DNA of 8,742 nt from Alteromonadaceae bacterium (GCA_013393545.1 JABXHG010000148.1:1-8742), one strand, 5' to 3'. Shown: positions 1-8,580, counted from the first letter of the stretch. Notes: generated from the letters alone by a model not told the origin. Translations and numbers: made by a program.

Positions 1-140
1 CGGAAATCCGAAGGGAGAGTATGTCCCTTCGTTTGCGTGAGGTACGGGACAAGGCAAGGGGAGATTACGGCGACAACTACGACGGCACCGAAAAAATTCC
101 GGAGGTGCTGCCAACGCGGGTGCCAAACCGGCTGGTGACC
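1..140. other. Low-fidelity sequence at window start
   Basis: Codons from base 3 can be matched one by one, without indels, to the GyrA segment EIRMAKIAHELLADLDKETV (family sequence recalled from memory). Most mismatched codons differ by one to three bases. Two further departures from near-invariant gyrase residues fall at 129-131 (Arg where Leu is usual) and 138-140 (Thr where Asn is usual), each one base away from the expected codon. Beyond about 145 the match is normal. This pattern fits poor base calls at the end of a read or contig better than real divergence. Confidence 0.7.
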
Positions 141-2204
141 GGTTCCTCCGGGATCGCCGTGGGTATGGCTACGAATATCCCGCCCCACAACCTGACCGAA
201 GTCATCAACGGCTGCCTGGCGCTGATCGACAACCCGGACCTGACCATCGATGAACTGATGGAATATATTCCGGGCCCGGATTTCCCCACCCAGGGCATCA
301 TTAATGGCCGTGCCGGCATCGTGGAAGCCTATCGCACCGGCCGTGGCCGCATTCACATTCGCGCCCGTCATGAAATCGAGCAGGACAAGAAAACCGGCCG
401 TGAATCGATCATCATCACCGAGCTGCCGTACCAGCTCAACAAGGCGCGTTTGATTGAGAAAATCGCCGAGCTGGTAAAAGAGAAGCGTATTGAAGGCATC
501 ACCGAGCTGCGTGATGAGTCAAACAAGGAAGGCATCCGGGTGGTGATTGAGCTGCGCCGGAATGAAAACCCGGAAGTGGTAGTCAACAACCTGTTTGCCC
601 ATACCCAGCTGCAGACCGTGTTCGGCATCAACATGGTGGCGCTGCTCAATGGCGAGCCGAAGACGCTGAACCTGAAGCAGATGCTGGATGCGTTCCTGCG
701 TCATCGCCGGGAAGTGGTCACCCGCCGGACCATCTACGAGTTGCGCAAGGCTCGCGAGCGTGGCCACATTCTGGAAGGCCTGACCGTCGCCCTGGCCAAC
801 ATCGATGAAATCATCGAGCTGATTCGCCAGTCCCCATCCGCTGCTGAAGCGAAAGAAAAGCTGATGGACAAGGGCTGGGCTCCGGGCGATGTGCTGGCCA
901 TGTTGGAGCGTGCTGGCGAAGACGCCTGCCGTCCGGACGATCTGCCGGAATACTATGGCCTGCGTGGCGGTCTGTATCACCTGTCGCCGGAGCAGGCCCA
1001 GGCGATTCTGGACTTGCGTCTGCACCGCCTGACCGGCCTGGAAACTGAAAAGCTCCAGAAAGAATACAAGGATATCATCGAGAAAATCGCGGATTTGCTG
1101 GATATCCTGGGCGATCCGGACCGCCTGCTGCAGGTGATTCGCGAAGAGCTGGAAGCCATCGTCAACGATTACGGCGACGAGCGCCTGACCGAAATTACCA
1201 GCTCCCAGCGCGACCTGACCGTCGCCGATCTGATCGATGAAGAAGACCTGGTGGTGACCATTTCCCACAACGGTTACGCCAAGACCCAGGCAGTGGAAGA
1301 CTACCAGGCCCAGCGCCGTGGTGGTCGCGGCAAGGCCGCCACTTCGATGAAAGACGAAGACTTCATTGAGAAGCTGCTGGTGGCCAACTCCCACGACACC
1401 ATCTTGTGCTTCTCTAACCGGGGCAAAGTGTACTGGTTGCGGGTGTTCGAGATTCCACGGGGCAGCCGTGGCTCCCGGGGCCGGCCGATGGTCAACATCC
1501 TGCCGCTGGAAGAGGGTGAGCGTATTACCACCTTCCTGCCGGTCAGGGATTACCCGGAAGACCAGTTTGTGCTGATGGCCACTTCCAATGGTGTGGTCAA
1601 GAAAACCCCGCTGCCGAACTTTTCCCGTCCGCGCAGCAGTGGCCTGATTGCCCTGAATCTGGATGACGGCGATACCCTGATCGGCGCCGCCATCACCGAT
1701 GGCAATGCCGAGATCATGTTGTTCTCCTCCGCCGGTAAAGCCGTGCGCTTTGCCGAGGAGCAGGTGCGCCCGATGAGCCGGACGGCTCGCGGTGTACGCG
1801 GCATCAAGATGCCCGAGGGCCATCACGTGGTGTCACTGATTATCCCGCAGGAAGGTGGCGTGTTGCTGACCGCCAGCGAACATGGCTACGGCAAGCGCAC
1901 TGAGATTGAAGAATTCCCGGCCTACAGTCGTGGCAGTCAGGGCGTTATCGCCATGCAATGCTCCGAGCGTAACGGCAACCTGGTGCGCGCGCTGCAGCTG
2001 TTCGACGGCGACCAGATGATGCTGATTTCCGACAAGGGCACGCTGGTGCGTACTGGCACGGATGAAGTCTCCATTCTCAGCCGGAACACCCAGGGCGTGC
2101 GCCTGATCCGTCTGGCCCAGGAAGACGAGCGTTTGGTGGGAGTGGAGCGGATTGCCGAATCCGATGACGAAGACGAAGCAGAAGGCGAGGAAAGCGAAGA
2201 ATGA
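1..2204 (+). CDS. gyrA: DNA gyrase subunit A, 5'-truncated by the window edge
   Basis: Subunit A of type IIA topoisomerase DNA gyrase, which cuts and rejoins DNA and wraps it to introduce negative supercoils in an A2B2 complex. The frame is open from base 3. The first codons read as a damaged copy of the conserved segment just after the active-site tyrosine (E. coli Tyr122), so that tyrosine and the quinolone-resistance region lie outside the window. Visible parts are [10 protein letters not shown] at 72-101, the [17 protein letters not shown] segment from 141, the coiled-coil tower and gate (about 660-1190), then the C-terminal beta-pinwheel. The pinwheel carries the GyrA-box QRRGGRG at 1311-1331 and repeated blade motifs such as GVVKKT, GKAVRF, GYGKRT and GTLVRT. 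The tail is strongly acidic. About 733 residues are present of an expected 855 or so. The ATG at 21 is not the start. The stop overlaps the serC start. Identity is certain; the first 140 bases are unreliable. Confidence 0.97.
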   Translation, partial: EIRRESMSLRLREVRDKARGDYGDNYDGTEKIPEVLPTRVPNRLVTGSSGIAVGMATNIPPHNLTEVINGCLALIDNPDLTIDELMEYIPGPDFPTQGIINGRAGIVEAYRTGRGRIHIRARHEIEQDKKTGRESIIITELPYQLNKARLIEKIAELVKEKRIEGITELRDESNKEGIRVVIELRRNENPEVVVNNLFAHTQLQTVFGINMVALLNGEPKTLNLKQMLDAFLRHRREVVTRRTIYELRKARERGHILEGLTVALANIDEIIELIRQSPSAAEAKEKLMDKGWAPGDVLAMLERAGEDACRPDDLPEYYGLRGGLYHLSPEQAQAILDLRLHRLTGLETEKLQKEYKDIIEKIADLLDILGDPDRLLQVIREELEAIVNDYGDERLTEITSSQRDLTVADLIDEEDLVVTISHNGYAKTQAVEDYQAQRRGGRGKAATSMKDEDFIEKLLVANSHDTILCFSNRGKVYWLRVFEIPRGSRGSRGRPMVNILPLEEGERITTFLPVRDYPEDQFVLMATSNGVVKKTPLPNFSRPRSSGLIALNLDDGDTLIGAAITDGNAEIMLFSSAGKAVRFAEEQVRPMSRTARGVRGIKMPEGHHVVSLIIPQEGGVLLTASEHGYGKRTEIEEFPAYSRGSQGVIAMQCSERNGNLVRALQLFDGDQMMLISDKGTLVRTGTDEVSILSRNTQGVRLIRLAQEDERLVGVERIAESDDEDEAEGEESEE

Positions 2205-3283
2205 GCAGGGCGTTTAACTTCTGTGCCGGGCCGGCGACATTGCCGGAAGCCGTGCTGAAACAGGCCCAGTCCGAGATGCTGGACTGGCGGGGCACTGGTA
2301 TGTCGGTGATGGAAATGAGCCATCGCAGCGATGAATTTGTCAACATCGCTGAAACCGCGGAGCAGGATCTGCGCGAACTGGCCGGCATTTCCGATGACTA
2401 CGCCGTGCTGTTTATGCAAGGCGGGGCGTCCAGCCAGTTTGCCACCATTCCGCTGAACCTGCTGGGTGACAAGACCTCCGTTGATTACATCAATACCGGT
2501 ATCTGGTCGAAAAAAGCCATCGCCGAAGCCAAACGTTACGCGGATGTGAATGTAGCGGCCAGTTCCGAGGACAGTGGTTTCACTACCGTTCCGGACCCAG
2601 CCGGCTGGAACACCCGCGCCGATGCCGCCTACCTGCATTACACGCCGAACGAAACCATTGGCGGTCTGGAGTATGACTTTGTTCCGGACAGCGGCGATGT
2701 GCCCCTGGTGGCGGACATGTCCTCTACCATGCTGTCGCGCCCGGTAGACGTTAACAAATTCGGCCTGATTTACGCCGGCGCCCAGAAAAACATCGGGCCC
2801 TCCGGCCTGGTGGTGGTGATCATTCGCAAGGATCTGCTGGGCAAGGCCCGGAAAGAAACGCCGACCATGATGAATTATCAGGTCATCGCCGATAACGGCT
2901 CCATGTACAACACCCCGGCGACTTATTCCTGGTACCTGGCCGGGCTGGTGTTCAAGTGGCTGAAAGAGCAGGGCGGCGTTCAGGCCATGGGCGAGATCAA
3001 CGCCCGCAAGGCCCGTAAGCTGTATGACTTTATTGATGGCAATGACTTCTACGCCAACCCGATTGATCCGCGTTTCCGCTCCTGGATGAACGTACCGTTC
3101 ACCCTGACGGATGATGCCCTGAACAGCGAGTTCCTCAAAGGGGCGGACGCCCGTGGGCTGCTGAATCTGAAAGGTCACCGCTCGGTAGGTGGCATGCGTG
3201 CCAGCATTTACAACGCCATGCCCGAAGAGGGCGTGGACGCGCTGATCGACTACATGGCGACATTTGCGAAGGAGCGTGGCTGA
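2201..3283 (+). CDS. serC: Phosphoserine aminotransferase
   Basis: PLP-dependent class V aminotransferase of the cytosol. It converts 3-phosphohydroxypyruvate plus glutamate to phosphoserine (serine synthesis), and the corresponding phosphohydroxythreonine step of the DXP-dependent pyridoxal-phosphate route. The 360 residues match the family (about 360). The N-terminus [10 protein letters not shown] is typical. The phosphate-binding GGAS is at 74-77, the PLP lysine is Lys196 in [11 protein letters not shown], and the substrate-binding HRSVGGMR segment holds His326, Arg327 and Arg333. The ATG overlaps the gyrA stop as ATGA and has GAGGAA at 2187-2192, so translation is probably coupled to gyrA. 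pheA follows after two bases. Placing serC before the aromatic genes is the usual arrangement in Pseudomonas-type bacteria; in enteric bacteria serC sits directly with aroA. Nothing in the sequence is odd. Confidence 0.97.
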   Translation: MSRAFNFCAGPATLPEAVLKQAQSEMLDWRGTGMSVMEMSHRSDEFVNIAETAEQDLRELAGISDDYAVLFMQGGASSQFATIPLNLLGDKTSVDYINTGIWSKKAIAEAKRYADVNVAASSEDSGFTTVPDPAGWNTRADAAYLHYTPNETIGGLEYDFVPDSGDVPLVADMSSTMLSRPVDVNKFGLIYAGAQKNIGPSGLVVVIIRKDLLGKARKETPTMMNYQVIADNGSMYNTPATYSWYLAGLVFKWLKEQGGVQAMGEINARKARKLYDFIDGNDFYANPIDPRFRSWMNVPFTLTDDALNSEFLKGADARGLLNLKGHRSVGGMRASIYNAMPEEGVDALIDYMATFAKERG

Positions 3284-3285
3284 TC

Positions 3286-4383
3286 ATGACGGACGAAGCG
3301 ACCCGTCTGGGGGAATTGCGCGAGGAGATCGACAGCCTCGATCAGCAGATCATGGCGCTGATCAGCAAGCGCGCGGAGTGTGCCCAGGAAGTGGCTCATG
3401 TGAAAATGGCTGCTAATCCCGACGAAGATGTGTTCTTCTATCGCCCGGAGCGCGAAGCTCAGGTGCTGCGCCGGATCAAGGAGCAAAACCCCGGACCCTT
3501 GCCAGGCGAAGAAATGGCCCGACTTTTCCGGGAGATCATGTCTGCCTGCCTGGCGCTGGAAAAGCCAATGCACATTGCTTTTCTTGGGCCGCTGGGCACC
3601 TTTACTCAGGCCGCCGCGCTCAAACATTTTGGTCATTCCGTGGTGAGTGTACCGTTGCCGGCCATTGACGCGGTATTCCGGGAAGTGGAATCCGGCGCTG
3701 CTCATTACGGCGTGGTACCGGTGGAGAACTCCACCGAGGGCATGATCAACCACACGCTGGACATGTTCATGTCCTCGCCGCTGAAGATTTGTGGCGAGGT
3801 ACAGCTGCGCATCCATCATCACCTGCTGGTGAACCCGGCTCACGACGGTCAGGAAATTACCCGCATCTATTCCCATCAGCAGTCCTTCGCCCAGTGCCGG
3901 AAGTGGCTGGACGCCAATCGCTATGGAGTGGAGCGCATTACCGTTTCCAGCAACGCCGAAGCGGCTCGCCGGGCGGCGGAAGAGCCGGGTACGGCGGCGA
4001 TTGCCGGCGACATGGCGGCGGAACTGTATGGCCTGGAAAAACTGGCCAACAGCATCGAGGACCGGCCGGACAACACCACCCGGTTCCTTATCATCGGCCG
4101 CGAGGAAGTGCCGGCCAGCGGTCACGATAAATCCTCTATCCTGGTATCCATGCGCAACAAGCCCGGCGCGCTTTATCAGTTGCTGGAGCCGTTCCACAAG
4201 CACAACATCAGTTTGACCCGCATCGAAACCCGGCCCTCACCCAGCGGTACCTGGGCCTATGTGTTCTACATTGATTTCGAAGGCCACATGGAAGACGACA
4301 CCGTCCACCGCGTGTTGTCCGAGATTGATGACGAGGCCGTTGAGCTGAAGCGCCTGGGGTCTTACCCGATAGGCGTACTTTAA
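3286..4383 (+). CDS. pheA: Bifunctional chorismate mutase/prephenate dehydratase (P-protein)
   Basis: Turns chorismate into prephenate and then phenylpyruvate, the committed route to phenylalanine. Three domains are visible in 365 residues. Residues 1-93 are an AroQ-type chorismate mutase, with Arg12, Arg29, Lys40, Arg56 and Glu57 where the E. coli enzyme has its active-site residues. Residues 95-270 are prephenate dehydratase, starting MHIAFLGPLGTFT, with VENSTEG from 146 and the catalytic TRF motif at 265-267. Residues about 283-360 are an ACT domain for phenylalanine feedback, with PGAL at 293-296 and ETRP at 314-317 (the ESRP-type motif). The start has AAGGAG at 3269-3274, inside the end of serC, with an 11-base spacer. 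No attenuator leader could fit between serC and pheA, so control is probably through the ACT domain rather than an enteric-type pheA leader. That last point is inference. Confidence 0.97.
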   Translation: MTDEATRLGELREEIDSLDQQIMALISKRAECAQEVAHVKMAANPDEDVFFYRPEREAQVLRRIKEQNPGPLPGEEMARLFREIMSACLALEKPMHIAFLGPLGTFTQAAALKHFGHSVVSVPLPAIDAVFREVESGAAHYGVVPVENSTEGMINHTLDMFMSSPLKICGEVQLRIHHHLLVNPAHDGQEITRIYSHQQSFAQCRKWLDANRYGVERITVSSNAEAARRAAEEPGTAAIAGDMAAELYGLEKLANSIEDRPDNTTRFLIIGREEVPASGHDKSSILVSMRNKPGALYQLLEPFHKHNISLTRIETRPSPSGTWAYVFYIDFEGHMEDDTVHRVLSEIDDEAVELKRLGSYPIGVL

Positions 4384-4416
4384 TCCCGAGAGAATCGAAT
4401 CCGAAGGAGTCTTGTT

Positions 4417-5541
4417 ATGGCAGTGGATTATCAGAGTCTTGCAGTAAAAGGCGTTCAGGCTCTGTCTCCGTATCAGCCGGGTAAGCCCATTGACGAGTTG
4501 GCTCGGGAGCTGGGGCTGGACCCGGCGGAGATCATCAAACTGGCCAGTAACGAGAACCCACTGGGCCCCAGCGAGAAAGCGCTGGCAGCGGCCAGAGAAG
4601 CGCTGGATTCGATTTGCCTGTATCCGGACGGCAACGGCTTTGATCTGAAACAGGCGCTGGCCAAACGCTTCGGCGTTGAGATGAACCAGCTAACGTTGGG
4701 TAATGGTTCCAACGATGTGTTGGAAGTGGTGGCTCGCTGCTTTGCCGATGCGGACAGTGAAATCATCTACTCCCAATACGCGTTTGCCGTGTATCCGCTG
4801 GTTACGTTGGCCATCGGCGCCAGGGGTGTGGAGGTTCCAGCGAAAGACTGGGGGCACGATCTGGATGCCATGGCTGAGGCGGTGACTGAGCGCACCAAAT
4901 TGATTTTCGTGGCCAACCCGAATAACCCCACCGGCACGGTGCACACTGCCGACGCCATCGAAGCCTTTTTGGCTAAAGTGCCCGAGCGGGTTCTGGTAGT
5001 ACTGGATGAAGCTTACTGTGAATACCTGACCGGCGATGAGTACCCGGATGGCATCAAGCTGCTTGAGCAATACCCGAATCTGATTACCTGCCGTACCTTC
5101 TCCAAGGCATGGGGTCTGGCCGGGCTGCGGGTGGGTTACGCCGTCAGTTCGCCGGCCATCGCCGATATTCTCAACCGGGTGCGCCAGCCATTTAACGTGG
5201 ACTCTCCGGCCCTGGCGGCCGCCACAGCGGTGCTGGGCGATGAAGATTACCTCCAGCGCTCCCGCGAGGTGAACGCGGCGGGCCTGAAGCAGCTGTGCGA
5301 TGGTTTCGACAACATGGGTCTGGATTATATTCCGTCGGCCGGTAATTTCGTGGCGGTGGAAGTGGGGCCCCAGGCTCTCGGTGTTTATCAGTCCCTGTTG
5401 CAGCATGGAGTGATTGTGCGCCCGATTGGCGGCTATGGCATGCCGGAACACCTGCGCGTGTCCGTCGGCCTGGCCAAGGAAAATGAACACTTCCTGGATG
5501 TTCTGGCCGAAGCGCTCAGCGCCGGCGGCGAGGAGGGCTGA
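4417..5541 (+). CDS. hisC: HisC-family aminotransferase, probable aromatic/histidinol-phosphate aminotransferase
   Basis: Fold-type I, class II aminotransferase of 374 residues, typical for HisC. Visible motifs are KLASNENPLGPS near 41-52, the cofactor-phosphate segment GNGSND at 95-100, NPNNPTGT from 167, Asp197 with Tyr200 (DEAY) for the PLP ring, and the Schiff-base lysine Lys230 in FSKAWGLAGLRVGY. Substrate arginines are Arg335 (VRPI) and Arg347 (HLRVSVG). The ATG has AAGGAG at 4404-4409 with a 7-base spacer, 33 bases after pheA. The family enzyme exchanges amino groups between histidinol phosphate and imidazole acetol phosphate, and several members also act on aromatic keto acids. No other histidine gene is nearby and the flanking genes make phenylpyruvate and hydroxyphenylpyruvate. 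I therefore infer that its main job is the last step to phenylalanine and tyrosine, as a second HisC copy. The family call is firm; the substrate is not proven by sequence. Confidence 0.92.
   Translation: MAVDYQSLAVKGVQALSPYQPGKPIDELARELGLDPAEIIKLASNENPLGPSEKALAAAREALDSICLYPDGNGFDLKQALAKRFGVEMNQLTLGNGSNDVLEVVARCFADADSEIIYSQYAFAVYPLVTLAIGARGVEVPAKDWGHDLDAMAEAVTERTKLIFVANPNNPTGTVHTADAIEAFLAKVPERVLVVLDEAYCEYLTGDEYPDGIKLLEQYPNLITCRTFSKAWGLAGLRVGYAVSSPAIADILNRVRQPFNVDSPALAAATAVLGDEDYLQRSREVNAAGLKQLCDGFDNMGLDYIPSAGNFVAVEVGPQALGVYQSLLQHGVIVRPIGGYGMPEHLRVSVGLAKENEHFLDVLAEALSAGGEEG
5531..5536 (+). promoter_or_regulatory. Ribosome binding site that sets the GTG start of tyrA-aroA
   Basis: Perfect AGGAGG lies inside the last codons of hisC, six bases before GTG at 5543. 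It decides the start of the fusion gene. The in-frame ATG at 5414 would overlap hisC by 128 bases and add residues unlike any TyrA N-terminus. Only one base separates the hisC stop from this GTG, so translation is probably coupled. Confidence 0.85.
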
Positions 5542-5542
5542 G

Positions 5543-7774
5543 GTGGCGCAGGCCGAACCTCTGTTTGCTCGTGTTGGTATCGTCGGGCTTGGCCTGATTG
5601 GCGGTTCGCTCGCGGCAGCCATTCGGCAACACCGGCTGGCCAGTGAAGTGGTCGGCTACGACCAGCGTCCGGACGAACTGGCGTTGGGTGTCGACAGTGG
5701 TGTGATTGATACCGCCGCCACATCGGTGGAGGAAGCCGTTACCGGCAGTGATCTGGTGGTGTTGGCGGTACCCGTGCGTGCCATGCGCGCGGTGTTGACT
5801 GAGATTAAGCCGTTTCTGGGCGAGAAGACGGTTTTGACCGATGTCGGTAGTACCAAGACCAGTTTTGTCCGGGATGTAGAAGCCGTTTTCGGCGAGCTTT
5901 CGCCTCATGTGATCCCCGGCCATCCCATTGCCGGTTCCGAGAAAAGCGGCGTGGCTGCGGCCAACGCCGAGCTGTTCGCCAACCACAAGGTGATTCTCAC
6001 CCCGGCGGACAGCGCCGATGCAAAGGACGTTGCCCGCCTGAAGAAGGTCTGGGAAGGCTGTGGGGCCGCCGTGCTGACCATGTCGGTGGCCTATCACGAC
6101 GAAGTGCTGGCCGCTACCAGCCACCTGCCGCATCTGATCGCCTTCTCTCTGGTGGACACATTGGCTGGCGAAGACGAGAACATGGATATTTTCCGCTATG
6201 CGGCCGGCGGCTTCCGGGATTTCACCCGCATTGCCGCCAGTGATCCGGTGATGTGGCACGACATTTTTCTGTCTAACCGGGACGCGGTTCTGCGGGTGAT
6301 TGACCACTTTACCAACGATCTTGACGAGCTTCGTAGCGCCATTGCCGAGGGCGATGGCGCTACGTTGCTGCGGGTTTTCAGTCGCGCCAAGGCGGCGCGG
6401 GAACACTTTTCAAAAATGCTTTCAGGGCAGGCGTACGTGACTAACAACAGTAACAAGCAGGTGACTTTCCAACTTCAACCCGGTGGCTCAGTGCGCGGAG
6501 ATATTCGCGTGCCGGGTGACAAGTCCATGTCCCACCGCTCCATTATGCTGGGCGCTCTGGCCGAGGGCATCACCGAAGTGAAAGGCTTTCTGGAAGGGGA
6601 AGACAGCCTGGCGACTCTGCAGGCATTCCGTGACATGGGCGTGACCATTGAAGGCCCTGAAAACGGTTTCGTACGCATTCATGGTGTTGGCATGCATGGC
6701 TTGCAGGCGCCTCGTGGTCCTCTTTATCTGGGCAACTCGGGCACCGCCATGCGACTGTTCACCGGCCTGCTGGCGGCGCAGCCATTTGATTCCGAGCTGA
6801 CCGGCGACACCAGTTTGTCCAAGCGCCCCATGGGCCGGGTGGCCGACCCGCTGCGGGCCATGGGCGCCGTGATCGACACGGCCGAGGGCGGCCGGCCGCC
6901 CCTGAAAATACGCGGTGGCCAGCCATTGGCGGGTATCCACTACGAAATGCCAGTGGCCAGCGCCCAGGTTAAATCCTGCCTGCTGCTGGCGGGGCTTTAT
7001 GCTGAGGGCGTCACCTCTGTTACCGAGCCGGCTCCGACCCGTGATCACACCGAACGCATGCTTAAAGGCTTTGGCTACCACGTGCATAGGGATGGCGCCA
7101 CCGCGAGTGTGACCGGCGGTGGGCAGTTGTCTGCCTGCGCCATCGATGTACCGGCCGACATTTCATCGGCGGCGTTCTTCCTGGTGGCTGCGAGTATCGC
7201 GCCGGATTCCGATCTGACCCTGCGTCACGTGGGCATGAACCCGACGCGGATTGGCGTTATCAACATCCTGCGCCAGATGGGGGCCAACATTGAGATCCTC
7301 GAAGAGCGTGAAATTGGTGGTGAGCCGGTGGCCGATCTGCGAGTGCGGTCCGCCAACCTGAAGGGCATCGACATTCCCGAAGATCAGGTGCCTCTGGCCA
7401 TCGACGAATTCCCGGTGCTGTTTGTTGCGGCGGCCTGCGCCGAGGGCCGCACCGTTCTGCGTGGCGCCGAAGAACTGCGGGTGAAGGAAAGTGACCGGAT
7501 CCAGGTCATGGCCGACGGCCTGGCGGCTTTGGGCGTGGAAACAACTGTGACGCCGGATGGCATTATCATCGATGGCGGTCAGGCAATCGGTGGCGGCACC
7601 ATTGAGAGCCACGAGGACCATCGTATTTCCATGTCGTTCGCCGTGGCGTCGCTGCGGGCTACCGGCCCGATCCGGGTTAACGATTGCGCCAACGTGGCCA
7701 CTTCGTTCCCGGGCTTTGTCGAGTTGGCGAAGCAAACGGGCATACAGATTACGGCGGAAGGTTCGGAATCATGA
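5543..7774 (+). CDS. tyrA-aroA: TyrA-AroA fusion: prephenate/cyclohexadienyl dehydrogenase and EPSP synthase
   Basis: One 743-residue protein joins two shikimate-pathway enzymes. Residues 1 to about 298 are the TyrA dehydrogenase, which oxidatively decarboxylates prephenate (or arogenate). It has GLGLIGG from 15, Asp40 at the end of the second strand (favouring NAD+), [10 protein letters not shown] from the likely catalytic His127, and SHLPH at 193-197. No ACT domain follows. From about 305 is EPSP synthase, which joins shikimate-3-phosphate and PEP. It has PGDKSMSHR with Lys327, [10 protein letters not shown] at 396-405, SAQVK at 473-477, RDHTE at 500-504, NPTR at 566-569, Asp621 (catalytic, E. 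coli Asp313) and EDHR at 691-694. The RDHTE, GDKS, SAQVK and NPTR set marks the class II, glyphosate-tolerant type. The GTG start is set by AGGAGG. The stop overlaps cmk. The same fusion is known in Pseudomonas. An in-frame GTG at 6437 could start AroA alone, but its ribosome site is weak. Confidence 0.96.
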   Translation: MAQAEPLFARVGIVGLGLIGGSLAAAIRQHRLASEVVGYDQRPDELALGVDSGVIDTAATSVEEAVTGSDLVVLAVPVRAMRAVLTEIKPFLGEKTVLTDVGSTKTSFVRDVEAVFGELSPHVIPGHPIAGSEKSGVAAANAELFANHKVILTPADSADAKDVARLKKVWEGCGAAVLTMSVAYHDEVLAATSHLPHLIAFSLVDTLAGEDENMDIFRYAAGGFRDFTRIAASDPVMWHDIFLSNRDAVLRVIDHFTNDLDELRSAIAEGDGATLLRVFSRAKAAREHFSKMLSGQAYVTNNSNKQVTFQLQPGGSVRGDIRVPGDKSMSHRSIMLGALAEGITEVKGFLEGEDSLATLQAFRDMGVTIEGPENGFVRIHGVGMHGLQAPRGPLYLGNSGTAMRLFTGLLAAQPFDSELTGDTSLSKRPMGRVADPLRAMGAVIDTAEGGRPPLKIRGGQPLAGIHYEMPVASAQVKSCLLLAGLYAEGVTSVTEPAPTRDHTERMLKGFGYHVHRDGATASVTGGGQLSACAIDVPADISSAAFFLVAASIAPDSDLTLRHVGMNPTRIGVINILRQMGANIEILEEREIGGEPVADLRVRSANLKGIDIPEDQVPLAIDEFPVLFVAAACAEGRTVLRGAEELRVKESDRIQVMADGLAALGVETTVTPDGIIIDGGQAIGGGTIESHEDHRISMSFAVASLRATGPIRVNDCANVATSFPGFVELAKQTGIQITAEGSES

Positions 7775-8451
7775 GTGACAACAAGGCACCGGTGATTGCC
7801 GTGGATGGCCCCGGCGGGGCAGGCAAGGGCACCATCACCCAGATGCTCGCCCGTGAACTTGGCTGGCACCTGCTCGACAGTGGCGCGCTGTATCGGCTGA
7901 CCGCTCTGGCCGCGACTCGGCAGGGCGTGGCGCTTGATGATGAATTGGCGCTGGTGGCCGTGGCGGCGGGCCTGGATGTGGCATTTGAGCCGGGTGTGAT
8001 CGGTGAGCCGGTGCGGGTACTGTTGGACGGCACCGATGTCACCAGTGAAATTCGCACGGAAAGCTGTGGTAACAATGCGTCGCGGGTGGCGGTGATGCAG
8101 CCGGTTCGGGATGCGCTGCTGCAGCGCCAGCGGGATTTTCAGAAAGCGCCGGGCCTGGTGGCCGATGGCCGGGACATGGGCACGGTGGTGTTTCCGGAAG
8201 CACCGGTAAAAATCTTCCTGACCGCCAGTGCCGAAGAGCGTGCCCGGCGACGTTTTAACCAGTTGAAGGACGCTGGTGCCGATGTTACTATGCAGGATCT
8301 TTTAGACGAGATACGGGCACGCGACGAGCGGGACATGAACCGCGCTGCAGCCCCTCTCAAACCGGCGGATGATGCGCAAGTCATTGATTCCACGGGTTTG
8401 AGTATAGAAGAGGTGTTTGTCAGGTGTATGGCCGCTGCAGGTCAGGCCTGA
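7771..8451 (+). CDS. cmk: Cytidylate kinase (CMP/dCMP kinase)
   Basis: Phosphorylates CMP and dCMP with ATP in the cytosol, recycling pyrimidine nucleotides and feeding dCTP supply. The 226 residues match the E. coli enzyme (227) along the whole length. Visible motifs are the P-loop [10 protein letters not shown] at 12-21, the substrate segment DSGALYR at 36-42, EIRTE before the CMP-binding insert, [11 protein letters not shown] from 132, and the lid RDERD at 184-188 followed by NRAAAPL. The P-loop has Gly15 where enteric enzymes have Ser; the nucleotide-binding glycines and Lys19 are intact. I chose ATG 7771 because it overlaps the aroA stop as ATGA, has GGAAGG at 7756-7761 and begins like other family members. 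An in-frame ATG at 7684 would lie deep inside aroA. The aroA-cmk-rpsA order is conserved in gammaproteobacteria. Confidence 0.96.
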   Translation: MSDNKAPVIAVDGPGGAGKGTITQMLARELGWHLLDSGALYRLTALAATRQGVALDDELALVAVAAGLDVAFEPGVIGEPVRVLLDGTDVTSEIRTESCGNNASRVAVMQPVRDALLQRQRDFQKAPGLVADGRDMGTVVFPEAPVKIFLTASAEERARRRFNQLKDAGADVTMQDLLDEIRARDERDMNRAAAPLKPADDAQVIDSTGLSIEEVFVRCMAAAGQA

Positions 8452-8490
8452 CTACACCTTTTTGTTGTTGAACTGCCGGAACAGCGCTAT

Positions 8491-8518
8491 TTGCCAGCCC
8501 GAGGCTGATTCCGACAAT
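8491..8518 (+). promoter_or_regulatory. Candidate sigma-70 promoter for rpsA
   Basis: TTGCCA at 8491-8496 (five of six to the -35 consensus), a 16-base spacer, then GACAAT at 8513-8518 (four of six to the -10). Transcription would start near 8525, giving a leader of roughly 55 bases before rpsA. This was found by eye; such matches arise by chance fairly often, and a hairpin overlaps the spacer. It is the best pair I can find in this gap. Confidence 0.3.
8495..8507 (+). other. Short hairpin in the rpsA leader region
   Basis: CAGCC, loop CGA, GGCTG form a perfect five-base-pair stem with a three-base loop. No T-run follows, so it is not an intrinsic terminator. It could be part of a leader fold, but it lies before the predicted transcription start of the candidate promoter and would then be present only in read-through RNA from cmk. 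Confidence 0.3.
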
Positions 8519-8570
8519 CGTTTACAGAACGTGTTGGTTGCGGCACGGAGTAGACTTTCGTTGATTACCT

Positions 8571-8574
8571 AGGA
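8571..8574 (+). promoter_or_regulatory. Ribosome binding site of rpsA
   Basis: AGGA is followed by six bases and then the codon at 8581, which aligns with the initiator of ribosomal protein S1. The spacing is ideal. Its agreement with an independently placed S1 reading frame supports 8581 as the true start even though that codon reads ATT. Confidence 0.6.
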
Positions 8575-8580
8575 CACAAA

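Larger units (their letters stand above)
8452..8580 (+). promoter_or_regulatory. cmk-rpsA intergenic region: rpsA leader
   Basis: This is the only gap over 33 bases in the window and it lies just before rpsA. It holds no ORF of note and no hairpin followed by a T-run, so no terminator is visible and cmk transcripts may run on into rpsA. It contains a candidate promoter (8491-8518), a short perfect hairpin (8495-8507) and a ribosome site (8571-8574). In E. coli the rpsA leader is structured and S1 represses its own translation. A similar role here is inference. Confidence 0.5.

Noticed and set aside
519..1826. 435-codon antisense open frame opposite gyrA
   Set aside because: It mirrors the G+C-rich codons of gyrA, has no recognisable motif or ribosome site, and lies wholly over a certain gene.
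1937..3178. 413-codon antisense open frame across gyrA and serC
   Set aside because: It spans two well-identified genes, and its composition is that of reversed coding sequence with no domain visible.
4384..4416. Possible attenuator or promoter between pheA and hisC
   Set aside because: Only 33 bases, holding a normal AAGGAG ribosome site. No stem-loop with a T-run and no convincing promoter pair.
5414..5542. Upstream extension of the tyrA-aroA frame to an ATG inside hisC
   Set aside because: It would overlap hisC by 128 bases with residues unlike TyrA. The AGGAGG at 5531 points to GTG 5543.
6437..6439. Internal in-frame GTG as a separate aroA start
   Set aside because: The upstream purines are weak and poorly spaced, the frame is continuous, and the fusion is the known arrangement in related bacteria. 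Separate initiation cannot be excluded.
7684..7770. Upstream extension of cmk to an ATG inside aroA
   Set aside because: The extra 29 residues are a frame shadow of aroA. ATG 7771 has a ribosome site and the normal family N-terminus.
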